A stretch of 64,000 bases of DNA from CAIVND01 sp035532075 (GTDB lineage Bacteria > Actinomycetota > Acidimicrobiia > Acidimicrobiales > Bog-793), in contig DATKRV010000021.1 in assembly GCA_035532075.1 (NCBI GenBank), positions 6,045 to 70,044 of the forward strand. The letters run 5' to 3'. The position numbers were made by a program, and so were the translations under genes. The notes beneath the pieces are model-generated. The model was not told the origin of the DNA, did no database searches, and saw only the letters and a program-made list of their open reading frames with translations. Of the stretch, positions 36,159-45,006 are shown piece after piece (positions within the stretch are counted from its first letter, which is position 1; the number at the start of each line of letters is the position of its first letter).

Positions 36159-36920
36159 ATGGCAACATTGGATTCTGATATCAAGTCACTCGTGCCGAGA
36201 TTCCGGTTCGGTAATATCTTGCCGACCAAAGATGATCTCCATCGCGGGGCCAATTATCAGCTTTACCGGGTAGTTCCACTCGATGTGATGGAGATCTCTG
36301 TCGGACTTGGAATCACGGATTATACGAATGACAAAGTTGAAGAGGCGATGGGCAACTTTGAAGACTGTATTTCACGGCTCAAAGCAGAGCATGTAGATCG
36401 AATTATTCTCGCTGGTGCGCCGATCTCCGCGCAGCTTGGCCGACCACGTGTACTCGAATTGCTTGATCGAATTCAGCAAGAGGTAGGTGTTCCCGGTGAC
36501 GCTCCTCTTGAGGCTGCAATAGCGGCAATGAATGGACTTGGGATGGATCGCCTCGCGATCGGAAGTCGATGGACGTCCGTGCTCAACAACAAGCTCATTG
36601 AGTATTTCAAGCTGGGAGGGATAGACGTTGTATTCGTGTCTGACCGCGGCCAGTGGGCGCGCGAGGCGTTTGGGATGTCGTTTGAGGAAGGGCTCGAGAA
36701 GGCAGTTGAGGTGGGACGGGAGGCCGCGAGTAATCCTGACGGCGAAGCGGTTTATATTGCTGGTGGCGCCGCTATGTCGCTGCATGCAGTTCCAAAGGTT
36801 GAGGCTGAGTTCGGCAAGCCTGTTTTCACCAACATGACTGCCGAAGTTTGGAATGGACTCGTGCACCCCGGCGTAATCGACCCGGTCGAAGGCTGGGGAC
36901 GGTTGCTGGGCATGAGGTAG
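36159..36920 (+). CDS. Asp/Glu racemase-superfamily protein, AMDase/maleate-isomerase-like, cysteine-poor
   Basis: A 253-residue cytosolic protein with the fold pattern of arylmalonate decarboxylase and maleate cis-trans isomerase: an N-terminal DVMEISVGLGITDYT stretch, VDRIILAGAPISAQLG where the first catalytic Cys loop should be, and EAVYIAGGAAMSLHAVP where the second (GGxCL-like) should be. Neither loop has a cysteine, and the only Cys I see is in FEDCISRLKAEH. If the family is right, the usual thiol chemistry is lost and the function may differ. It is the first gene of the island, followed after 275 bases by a MmgE/PrpD gene. The substrate is unknown. Confidence 0.6.
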   Translation: MATLDSDIKSLVPRFRFGNILPTKDDLHRGANYQLYRVVPLDVMEISVGLGITDYTNDKVEEAMGNFEDCISRLKAEHVDRIILAGAPISAQLGRPRVLELLDRIQQEVGVPGDAPLEAAIAAMNGLGMDRLAIGSRWTSVLNNKLIEYFKLGGIDVVFVSDRGQWAREAFGMSFEEGLEKAVEVGREAASNPDGEAVYIAGGAAMSLHAVPKVEAEFGKPVFTNMTAEVWNGLVHPGVIDPVEGWGRLLGMR

Positions 36921-37195
36921 CTGGGCAACTTGCAAGGCCTTTGACGTTCAAATCTGTCGTTCACAGACGAGATTTCCACCTGACCTACGAACTGAATCTG
37001 GAATTGTTGTTCTCGGTGACGGGTTCCACCGCAATGTTTTGATCTTTCAGAGAGCAGCGCCACCTGTGGCTATTTTGGAATTTCGTTGAATACGGCAATA
37101 ATCGAGACCAGGTGCTCCGCTCTCTGGCAGAAAAGATAGGTCTTGGTGTTCAACGAACAAAACTCGAAGCGTTCCGAAGATGAACGTGAGCACAG

Positions 37196-38620
37196 GTGAC
37201 GAATAACGAGCCGTATGTTCCGGTGATACACGATTTGGCGGAATGGCTCCTCGACTCAAAATCATCTCTTTTGCCCGATGTGGTGCGTAAAGCTGCCTCC
37301 CGACAGACTCTCGATAGTCTCGCCTGTGCCTTTGGTGGTATTGAGCATGAAGCCTCCGAGGTTGCTCTTCGGGTGGTGCTCGATCAAGGAGAGTTGCCCG
37401 AGTGCACGCTTATTGGTCAGACGTCGAGAGCCTCAATGGCGAATGCAGCGTTCTACAACAGCACAATTGTCCGGGCAATTGATTGCAACGATATCTTTTT
37501 TCGTAACGGGCCACTTGGGCATCCGAGTGACAATATTCCAGTCGCGATCGCGATCGCGGAAAGACAGAAAGCGACCGGAATCGATTATCTCAATGCCGTG
37601 GTCTTGGGATACGAGATCAACTGGAGAATTCTCGATTACATCCGTGCTCATGCCGCAGCGCACGCAGCCCATTGGGACTATGTATCGTCGAGTGGAATAG
37701 TAAGTGCGGCGATGGCAGGTCTCTTATTGAAGCTTGATAAGAATCAACTCGCAAACGCGATGGCGATCGCAGGAGTTCAGGGATTTACGCTTTCAGGGAT
37801 TCGCCGAGGAAAGGTCTCGATGCTAAAAGCTTCGGCAGGCGCTTTTGCTGCCCAGCGTGGAGTTTTCGCAGCCTTGCTCGCCAAGGAAGGTATGACGGGA
37901 CCTGCCGAGTTCTTGGAGGGGAATGGAGGAATGCTAACTGCGCTCGCTCTGGACGACAGTGGGGATTTGAGACAGAGATTGACCCAATCGACTGCCTTTT
38001 GGCACATTCTTGATGTGACGTCAAAACCATATCCCGCTATCGGGACGAGCCAATCAGCAATTTCGGCCGTGCTCGGCATGCGACGTGAGTTTGAGGTAAA
38101 CGTCGCAAGTATTCAACGCATTGAAGTGCGTCTTCCCGACGTACCAGCGGCGCGACTTCAGATGTCGGATCCGGACTTTCTCTCACCTACATCGCGTGAG
38201 ACCGCGGACCACAGCCTGCCGTTTCTCGTTGCCGTAGCTCTTGAGGACGGTTGCCTTGGGATCGAACAGTTTAGAGGTAATCGATGGATGGATGAGACCA
38301 CCAGAACGCTCATGGGTAGAGTCGTTCAGACGACCGATCCAACTTTGAACATACATGCGGTAAAGGGATACCCGACTGTTGTCGCGATCGAAACAGTCGA
38401 TGGGGAACGCTATGAACGAAAGGTCCTCGATGCCCCCGGTAGTCCTGAATCTCCACTTACCGATAACGAGATAACCGATAAGTTTCTGTCCTACGCCGAT
38501 CCATTTCGAGTGGTCGGCCACAAGAAGGAACTTGCTTGGCGCTTCTTGAACCTCGAGCACGAGCAAGACATATCAGCATTGATTCGATGTTTGGGCGGAA
38601 AAGCACCCGAGTCCGATTGA
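37196..38620 (+). CDS. MmgE/PrpD family protein (copy 1)
   Basis: A 474-residue cytosolic protein of the family that includes 2-methylcitrate dehydratase, cis-aconitate decarboxylase and iminodisuccinate epimerase. Hallmarks are TLDSLACAFGG near the N-terminus, NAAFYNSTIVRAIDCND, the GHPSDNIPVAIAIAE helix, AMAIAGVQGFTLSGIRRGK and the KPYPAIGTSQSAISAVL stretch (SKPYP-like). It starts with GTG and a weak ribosome site. The partner genes (racemase superfamily, enoyl-CoA hydratase) suggest action on a hydroxy- or unsaturated di/tricarboxylate. Which reaction cannot be told. Confidence 0.85.
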   Translation: MTNNEPYVPVIHDLAEWLLDSKSSLLPDVVRKAASRQTLDSLACAFGGIEHEASEVALRVVLDQGELPECTLIGQTSRASMANAAFYNSTIVRAIDCNDIFFRNGPLGHPSDNIPVAIAIAERQKATGIDYLNAVVLGYEINWRILDYIRAHAAAHAAHWDYVSSSGIVSAAMAGLLLKLDKNQLANAMAIAGVQGFTLSGIRRGKVSMLKASAGAFAAQRGVFAALLAKEGMTGPAEFLEGNGGMLTALALDDSGDLRQRLTQSTAFWHILDVTSKPYPAIGTSQSAISAVLGMRREFEVNVASIQRIEVRLPDVPAARLQMSDPDFLSPTSRETADHSLPFLVAVALEDGCLGIEQFRGNRWMDETTRTLMGRVVQTTDPTLNIHAVKGYPTVVAIETVDGERYERKVLDAPGSPESPLTDNEITDKFLSYADPFRVVGHKKELAWRFLNLEHEQDISALIRCLGGKAPESD

Positions 38621-39082
38621 TTCGCGACGCGGCTCAGTCCCTTTATTTCAGTGATGTGCGGTTCAACGTCTCGCGCGTGCAACCACGGATTTCAATTTCC
38701 CATCCGTATTCGCGAGGAATCGACTGCAATCGATCGACCCTTGTGCCGCGCGACGCGAGAGTGAGGCGAGCCATCGAGCCATATTGCAAACGTAAGATCC
38801 GCTTCATCGGAGCCAAGCGGGAGCGCAGCGCACGCACGCGAAGAAGTTGGATCTTGCGCACCTCGCGGGACTCCTCCTGAGAGCTGCTGCGGTCTCTGAG
38901 AACATGTGAGCTCTCCCTTGAGAGTTCACCGACCGGTGGTCGACGCATTTCTCGTGTCACAGGTTATAGTCTTCGGTGCGCGGCGTGAACTATATATTCC
39001 TTTGGGCAATTACAGAGTTCTTATCGGGAGCATGAATCAGACGAGTCGGCAACAACATAGGGACACGAGGTGTGATACGACG
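38621..39082 (+). other. 462-bp gap, no gene recognised
   Basis: Short open frames here match no family and have poor starts. Several near-consensus AT-rich boxes occur around 38960-39000 (ACTATATATTCC). It could hold a decayed gene but I cannot show one. Confidence 0.4.
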
Positions 39083-39754
39083 ATGACGCAAGATAATTTC
39101 TCATACGACGGGATGCGCTTGGACTTCTCTGCAGACGAGTTTGCCCGGTTGACGCTAGCGCGACCTGAGAAGCGGAACGCGATTGGCTCCGAGATGTATG
39201 CATCTTTTCAGAGCGCTCTTCGAGAGTTAAATCGCCGCGAGGCCCGACTTTGTGTCCTGGCGAGTGAGGGTCCCAGTTTTTGTGCTGGAGCAGACCTGAA
39301 GGAGCTCGGTAAGGGGTTACCAGGAGCTCTCGACATGATTCGCGATATGGCCCAATCGGATATTTTATGGCTCGCGGAGGTACGAGGCGGTGTTCTCGGC
39401 GCGGCTGTCGCAATGGTCGCAGCCTGTCCGTTCGTCTTTTGTGATGAGACGGCGTGGTTTTCACTACCCGAGATAAAGCGTGGCATGTTCCCGGCTTCGA
39501 TAGCAGACATTGTGGCCCTGGGAAGTAATAAAAGGTGGGCGTATTCGATGGCACTTTCTGCCCGGCGAGTTTCTGCCAAAGAGGCAATGATGAATGGACT
39601 CGTCACTGAGGTTGTTCCAGAAAGTTTGCTCGCTGAGCGCAGTATTTCTTTCGCTCATGAAATTCAAGCAATCTGGGATAAAATAATCCTGAGTATGGAG
39701 GACTGGAGGGGTTCGCTTCGTCTGTCTGTTGCGGAGTTGTTGAACGCGCACTAG
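39083..39754 (+). CDS. Enoyl-CoA hydratase/isomerase family protein (short)
   Basis: A 223-residue crotonase-fold protein, shorter than the usual ~260. Motifs are LTLARPEKRNAIGSEM, the oxyanion loop GPSFCAGADLKELG and WFSLPEIKRGMFPA with the second catalytic Glu position kept. The first catalytic Glu position (GAAVAMV) is not acidic. The end is truncated relative to typical members. ATG 39083 is chosen for GAGGTG about ten bases upstream; an ORF start at 38906 would add a non-family extension. Confidence 0.78.
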   Translation: MTQDNFSYDGMRLDFSADEFARLTLARPEKRNAIGSEMYASFQSALRELNRREARLCVLASEGPSFCAGADLKELGKGLPGALDMIRDMAQSDILWLAEVRGGVLGAAVAMVAACPFVFCDETAWFSLPEIKRGMFPASIADIVALGSNKRWAYSMALSARRVSAKEAMMNGLVTEVVPESLLAERSISFAHEIQAIWDKIILSMEDWRGSLRLSVAELLNAH

Positions 39755-39876
39755 GTGAGAGTATGGAGGCCTAATACGTACATCCGGTATTTTCTCGAAG
39801 ATCGTGATCTGGTGAATCGATTAGCGCATAGACGAGAGCCGCCGTTCGAAAATGATGAATCGAGGTGCTGTAGATA

Positions 39877-40821
39877 TTGGCTAGCGCATCGCAAGAGAAT
39901 TTTGAAAGTCTTAAACGAGCAGCTCTGAAACTTGGAGTAGATATTCCAGAGTTCGTCGATCCAATTGAGCGTCATGCAGTCGTGTCAGGCCATCGTCTCC
40001 ATTATCTCGATTGGGGGAACAGCCAGAGACAACCGATTGTCTTTTTACATGGAAGGGCATTGACGGCCCACACTTGGGATCTCGTATGTCTCTCTCTCCG
40101 ACAGGAATATCACTGTATTTCAATTGACCTTCGAGGACATGGAGAAAGCGAGTGGTCCCCTGTCGTGGACTACCGTCTTGAGACAATTTCAGACGAGATT
40201 CGGGCGTTCAGCGAGCAAGAGCTCTCATCGTCACCAATATTTGTTGGTATGTCATTGGGAGGTATGGTTGCGATGCGAGTTGCAGCTACTTTGCCTGTAT
40301 CTCCTGAAGCGTTAGTCATTGTTGACATCGCTCCAACGCCACCTCGCAGTTTGGGTAATGGAGATGGTCACCAAGTTTCTCCTAATCGGTTTAATGCAGG
40401 TCCAACTGAACTCAACACGATCGAAGATTTTGTTGAATGGGCGATGTCATTTAATCCTCGTCGAGATCCGAAATCCCTACGGTCGAGTATGTTGCACAAC
40501 CTTCGTCAAATGCCGACTGGTAAATGGACGTGGAAATATGATCCGCGCCAGTTCGAAATTGATCATGACGACGCTTCGCCGGCAAAAGGTACTCTTGATC
40601 ATTGGGAAGATGCAAGATTGGTTCGGTGTCCAACGCTCATCGTTCGAGGTGCCGAAAGCCAGCATCTTTCGCGAGAGGGCGCAGAGGCATTCGCAAATGA
40701 GCTAAGCCACGGTCAATGGGTTGAGGTTGATGGCGCGGGGCATTCAGTTCAAGGTGACAATCCGTCGGGACTATTAAAAGAGCTTCGTGGGTTCTTTGCT
40801 AGGTTAGGAATAACTGCATGA
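39877..40821 (+). CDS. Alpha/beta hydrolase
   Basis: A 314-residue soluble hydrolase with VFLHGRALTAHTWD (oxyanion), IDLRGHGESEW, nucleophile GMSLGGMVAM, and a C-terminal HxxxGDNP-like GAGHSVQGDNP supplying the catalytic His. This fits the epoxide hydrolase / ring-cleavage (MhpC-like) / haloperoxidase group. It starts with TTG preceded by GAGGTG. Position after an enoyl-CoA hydratase suggests hydrolysis of a pathway intermediate, perhaps an ester or C-C bond; this is inference. Confidence 0.82.
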   Translation: MASASQENFESLKRAALKLGVDIPEFVDPIERHAVVSGHRLHYLDWGNSQRQPIVFLHGRALTAHTWDLVCLSLRQEYHCISIDLRGHGESEWSPVVDYRLETISDEIRAFSEQELSSSPIFVGMSLGGMVAMRVAATLPVSPEALVIVDIAPTPPRSLGNGDGHQVSPNRFNAGPTELNTIEDFVEWAMSFNPRRDPKSLRSSMLHNLRQMPTGKWTWKYDPRQFEIDHDDASPAKGTLDHWEDARLVRCPTLIVRGAESQHLSREGAEAFANELSHGQWVEVDGAGHSVQGDNPSGLLKELRGFFARLGITA

Positions 40822-40928
40822 GACAAATTCCGCGGATTGTCATTGAGTCTCAAGTACAATCCGGGATTCGTGCTAGGAAATCGATCTTTGATTATTATTG
40901 AGATGAAAGCCTGACCCAAATTGATTCC

Positions 40929-41657
40929 GTGCGATCTTCAATAACGATATTGCATGCCGCCGATGTACATGTGGGTTCGGGTGAGCCTGCAGCTACGGCG
41001 TTTTCAGCTTTGATGGCACTTGCGCGTTCGCGAGCGTTTGCTGCTCTCGTGATTGCCGGCGACCTATTCGATCATGCTCGAGTGTCACAGGACTCGGTTG
41101 ACTGGGTGGCTCAAGAGCTTGGAAGTCTGGATATTCAAGTAGTTATCTTGCCAGGAAATCATGACTTGCATGGTCCTGAGTCAATCTACGCGAGGTTTGA
41201 TCAAGAGCATCGTTATTCAACATTGCACGTGTTGTCGGATCCAAACGGAGAGACTTTCGAGGTTAAAGATGAGGATCTAACCTTTTGGGGGCGCCCAACT
41301 CTCGAACATTCGCCAGAGACGAGGCCCCTCGTGGGCATTCCAAAGCGACCAGATCGCGGATGGTCCGTCGTAGTTGCCCATGGAACTGCGAAGTCATCGG
41401 ACGTGCCTACTGTTGAAGGGTCACCGATATATCCAAGAGATTTCAGTGTTGTCGATTGGGACTATGTGGCGTTAGGTCACATCCCACGATTTTTACGCGT
41501 ACGCGAATCTCCAGTCCCCGCTTACTACGCAGGGAGCACCGTTCGATCTATCGATGATCGCCCAGGAGGTGCGGCAATCGTAGATCTGTCTCGCGGTCAA
41601 GTTGCGACGGTAAAGTGGATTTCGCTTGATAATCCCCTCTGGACGGGCGCGCGTTAG
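40929..41657 (+). CDS. Calcineurin-like phosphoesterase (SbcD/Mre11-like, minimal)
   Basis: A 242-residue protein with every metal motif of the Mre11/SbcD-type family: HAADVHVG (D, H), VIAGDLFDHA (GD), ILPGNHDLHG (GNHD), VVVAHG and ALGHIPRFL (GHxP). It lacks the DNA-binding cap of SbcD (about 400 residues), and no SbcC ATPase lies nearby. It may be a small nuclease or, given the island context, a phosphodiesterase for a metabolite. It starts with GTG. Confidence 0.75.
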   Translation: MRSSITILHAADVHVGSGEPAATAFSALMALARSRAFAALVIAGDLFDHARVSQDSVDWVAQELGSLDIQVVILPGNHDLHGPESIYARFDQEHRYSTLHVLSDPNGETFEVKDEDLTFWGRPTLEHSPETRPLVGIPKRPDRGWSVVVAHGTAKSSDVPTVEGSPIYPRDFSVVDWDYVALGHIPRFLRVRESPVPAYYAGSTVRSIDDRPGGAAIVDLSRGQVATVKWISLDNPLWTGAR

Positions 41658-42173
41658 GGTATTGGGATTTCTGATCCAGCGTCGTTGAATTCGATCTATA
41701 TCCGGGATAACAAATTCCTGTTTGATCGTTCAGGTCTGTTCCGCGATTAACTTGACGAACTCGAACAGTAAGCGGAGCCACATTTTTTTCGCGGTGCTCG
41801 CCACATGTAGTGTCTTGAGCGTGCTCGACTGGGATCAGGCTGTCGAAAGAGAGACCGGTGGTTTCAGATGTTCTTTCGTTGAGAGAGCAGCAGTTTCAAT
41901 ATTGATCGGTCTTTGCTTCGCCTGGTCGTCTGAGCCGCTTTACTACTCTTGAGCGAGATCATCTCGAGCGTCTTTGTTCCAAATCGACATCAGTTAAATA
42001 ATGAATTCGCACAGAGTCGGACAAGACGAGCCAGCGATTGACATTACTTTGCTCGAGAGGTTACGCTACCGACAACAAATTTGAACCAAATGAATTAGAA
42101 ATTGTGTATCCGAGATAAAGGGCTCGTTGCCCGCGGAGTTCGCGGATTGTCTTAGACGGGGGAGACAATTTAG
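41658..42173 (+). other. 516-bp spacer with strong promoter
   Basis: No gene is recognised; short frames (for example 41722-41952) have no family features. The stretch ends with a near-consensus promoter (42038-42067) serving the ABC transporter genes. Confidence 0.55.
42038..42067 (+). promoter_or_regulatory. Promoter for NitT/TauT-type ABC operon
   Basis: Perfect -35 TTGACA (42038-42043), an 18-base spacer and -10 TACGCT (42062-42067). The transcript would begin about 100 bases before the GTG at 42174. Confidence 0.6.
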
Positions 42174-43037
42174 GTGGCGCACGATATGGCTGACGTTGGC
42201 AATGTGCAAGGTTCGTCCAGCGTGGCAGGAAGTGGTCTCAGTGGTTCGGGCAGATCAGACGCGCTGGACTCCGCAATTTCATGCGAGTCAATATTTCGTG
42301 CTTTCGCGCCGACCCGCAAGGGAACAAAACCGCTTGTCGTACTCTCCGATATAAACCTCACTGTTAAGCGAGGCGAATTCCTCGTGATTGTCGGTCCGAG
42401 CGGTTGCGGCAAAAGCACGTTGCTCAACATTATGGCGGGTACTGACAAGGCAAGCCGGGGCAGTATCAAGATCGGAGAAGGTTTAGATCGACGGGCCTAC
42501 GTGTTCCAGCGCGAGACGCTGTTGCCTTGGCGGACCGCGTTAAACAATGTCGAACTTGGTTTGCTCGCATCTGGCAAGACGAAAGGGCAACGTCGCGAAG
42601 AGGCCAGAAATTGGCTTGCTGCGGTTGGCCTTAAGGGATTTGAAGATAGTTATCCCGCGAAACTTTCAGGCGGTATGCGGAGGCGTGTCGTTCTTGCTAC
42701 TGCCTTTGCGCATGGTCCTCAGGTGTTGTTCATGGATGAGCCATTTGGAGCGGTAGACGCGCAGACACGTCTTCAACTCCAAATTCAATTGCTCGGACTA
42801 TGGGAACAAGATCGTAAGACCGTCGTGTTTGTCACGCACGATATTGAAGAGGCTCTGCTTCTCGGAGATCGCATTGTCGTAATGAGTGGACGACCGGGTC
42901 GAATCGCGGATATCCATGAAGTTTCCTTGGCGAGGCCGCGAAGCATAGAGAACGTTCGGTTTGACGCAACACTCGCGGGGGTTGCTCGTGAGATTTGGCT
43001 GCAGTTGCGACAAGACGAAGAACAAAATGAAAAGTGA
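42174..43037 (+). CDS. ABC transporter ATPase, NitT/TauT (SsuB/TauB) type
   Basis: A 287-residue ATPase with Walker A GPSGCGKST, the Q-loop FQRETLLPWRTALNNVELGL typical of nitrate/taurine/sulfonate importers, signature LSGGMRRRV, Walker B VLFMDEPFGAVD and the H-loop VTHDIEEAL. It has a ~37-residue flexible Ser/Gly-rich N-terminus. GTG start with GGGGGAG nine bases upstream. It energises the two permeases that follow. No binding-protein gene is adjacent; the likely one is at 58297. Confidence 0.92.
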   Translation: MAHDMADVGNVQGSSSVAGSGLSGSGRSDALDSAISCESIFRAFAPTRKGTKPLVVLSDINLTVKRGEFLVIVGPSGCGKSTLLNIMAGTDKASRGSIKIGEGLDRRAYVFQRETLLPWRTALNNVELGLLASGKTKGQRREEARNWLAAVGLKGFEDSYPAKLSGGMRRRVVLATAFAHGPQVLFMDEPFGAVDAQTRLQLQIQLLGLWEQDRKTVVFVTHDIEEALLLGDRIVVMSGRPGRIADIHEVSLARPRSIENVRFDATLAGVAREIWLQLRQDEEQNEK

Positions 43038-43164
43038 TGAGTCCCTTTCTCAATATGTCGAATTATTTAGACGCGCAGATAAACAGAGGTATCCAACCGT
43101 AATGGATTCTCTTCAAACTCGGGCGCAGTCTTGAATTCCGGAGAGTTGTCAGCAAAGGGTTGTT

Positions 43165-44001
43165 ATGTCGACTCGTGAATCTCACGTCGAGAGTGCCGAC
43201 GAAGCGTGGTTGGAGCAGGTCGTCCTCAAAGCCAGGCGTTCCCGCGTTATTGATTCCTGGATAATCTGGATTGAACGCGCCGCGATCATCGGCACACTCA
43301 TCGGCGGGTGGCAGCTCTTTGTCTCAGCGTTGAAGATTAATCCAGAGATTCTGAGCAGCCCAGGTGCCGTAGGCTCTACGTTGTATCACCTCTTGCAAAA
43401 GAGAGTCTTCTATTATGACCTGAGGGTCACATCTGAAGAGGTACTTCTCGGTTTGTTGCTCGGAGTCATTTCGGGTTCGATAGTCGGAATTGTTTTCATT
43501 CTGCTTCCGCGGATCTCAGATGCTCTGCAGCCATTGTTAGTTGGCTTTAATTCGATGCCAAAGATCGCATTGGCGCCGCTTACCATTATTTGGTTTGGAT
43601 TGGGAATTTCTTCGAAAATTCTCTTGGCGGCTCTTGGAGTGTTCTTCATAATATTTTTCAATATCGCAGCTGGCGGCGCGTCATTAGATAGAGCGGTGAT
43701 GGATAATCTCGCCATCATGGGTCTATCACGACGCAAGATCGTTTTGATATTCATTCTGCCTTCGGTCGCGACCTGGATTATTGCTGCACTTAAAGTGGCT
43801 ATATCAGCCGCGCTTATAGGTGCTGTCATTGGTGAATACATAGGTGCGGACGCGGGAATCGGATATGAAATAGAGAATGCTATTAACTCCCTTTCGATTG
43901 CGAGAATGTTTACCCTGCTGCTAGTTCTCGCAATCATGGGCGGTCTCGCTTACGCTCTCGTCGCGTTTATTGAACGAAGATTGTTGCGTTGGAGTAGGTA
44001 G
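43165..44001 (+). CDS. ABC transporter permease, NitT/TauT type (1)
   Basis: A 278-residue permease with about six membrane helices. The EAA cytoplasmic loop is NLAIMGLSRRKIVLIFILPS, where the ATPase docks. A 40-residue charged N-terminus precedes the first helix. It pairs with the next gene as a heterodimer. Confidence 0.9.
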   Translation: MSTRESHVESADEAWLEQVVLKARRSRVIDSWIIWIERAAIIGTLIGGWQLFVSALKINPEILSSPGAVGSTLYHLLQKRVFYYDLRVTSEEVLLGLLLGVISGSIVGIVFILLPRISDALQPLLVGFNSMPKIALAPLTIIWFGLGISSKILLAALGVFFIIFFNIAAGGASLDRAVMDNLAIMGLSRRKIVLIFILPSVATWIIAALKVAISAALIGAVIGEYIGADAGIGYEIENAINSLSIARMFTLLLVLAIMGGLAYALVAFIERRLLRWSR

Positions 44002-44024
44002 TTAATGCGTCAGAGGAGAGGCTT

Positions 44025-44906
44025 TTGTTTTTACGTATGAGAAAGTCAAATGAAGTCCGATCTGGCTCGGAAGGCGTACAGACACATCAAACTACAGAAT
44101 CAGAAGAATCTTGGATTGCAGCTGTGGTCCAGGAAAATCGAAACCAACGAAGAACAAACAGACGGATCATCTGGCTGGAGCGCATAGGGGCCGTCGTATT
44201 GTTCTTGACGGGTTGGCAGTTATTAAATTCGCTCGGAATCGTTCTTCCCATTCTTATCAGTAGTCCAAGACTTATCGGATCCGACATGGTTCAGCTTTTT
44301 CAGACCGGAAGTTTTTATACGGACGCGTTGACGACCTTGCTCGAGATGATTTCGGGATTAATTATCGGAACCATTATTGGAATCTCTGTTGGGCTGGGTA
44401 TTGGTATGAAGAGACGACTCTCCCGTGCGGTGCAACCATTAGCGGTTGCCGCACATTCTATTCCTGCGGTCATTCTTGCCCCACTCGTTGCTGTTTGGTT
44501 TGGATTTGGTTTTCAGCCAAAGATAGGAATTGTTGCGCTTGCGGTCTTTTATCCAATTTTCTTTAATACGTTGACTGGCGCATCCAACATTGACGAGACG
44601 TTGGTGTCGAATTTGAAGATATTCGGACTTTCGCGTCGTTCAATAGTCCGACACGTGTATCTGCCGTCGGCAGTTGTTTGGACCGTTGCGTCACTGAGGA
44701 CGGCGGTTTCTTTCGCGCTTACAGGTGCCATCGTAGCGGAATTTGTGGGGGCAAGACACGGTCTCGGAGTCGCTATGGTGGACGCGTCGCAGTTTCTCCA
44801 CACGGCCCGTGTGTTTTCAATTTTACTCGTGCTAACAACATTTGGTGTGGTGTTCGGATTCTTGGTTCGTGCCTTAGAGAACTATATGTTTCGATGGCAA
44901 AGGTGA
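44025..44906 (+). CDS. ABC transporter permease, NitT/TauT type (2)
   Basis: A 293-residue permease related to the preceding one, with the EAA loop NLKIFGLSRRSIVRHVYLPS and about six membrane helices. It starts at TTG 44025 (GGAGAGG upstream); ATG 44037 is an alternative. The presence of two different permeases suggests a heterodimeric channel. Confidence 0.9.
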   Translation: MFLRMRKSNEVRSGSEGVQTHQTTESEESWIAAVVQENRNQRRTNRRIIWLERIGAVVLFLTGWQLLNSLGIVLPILISSPRLIGSDMVQLFQTGSFYTDALTTLLEMISGLIIGTIIGISVGLGIGMKRRLSRAVQPLAVAAHSIPAVILAPLVAVWFGFGFQPKIGIVALAVFYPIFFNTLTGASNIDETLVSNLKIFGLSRRSIVRHVYLPSAVVWTVASLRTAVSFALTGAIVAEFVGARHGLGVAMVDASQFLHTARVFSILLVLTTFGVVFGFLVRALENYMFRWQR

Positions 44907-45006
44907 CACTGGCTTGGAAGTGAGCTGTCTGATTACGTTCGTGAGACCGGCGAGTCGACTTCTTAACGGCTTATATCGGGTTTAGGAAGAAAAGGAAAGA
45001 GGAGAC

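Noticed and set aside
41722..41952. 76-codon frame between phosphoesterase and ABC genes
   Set aside because: No ribosome site or recognisable motif.
40831..42151. 11-mer CGCGGATTGTC at 40831 and 42141 as a shared operator
   Set aside because: A repeat of that length is expected many times by chance in 64 kb, and the flanks differ.
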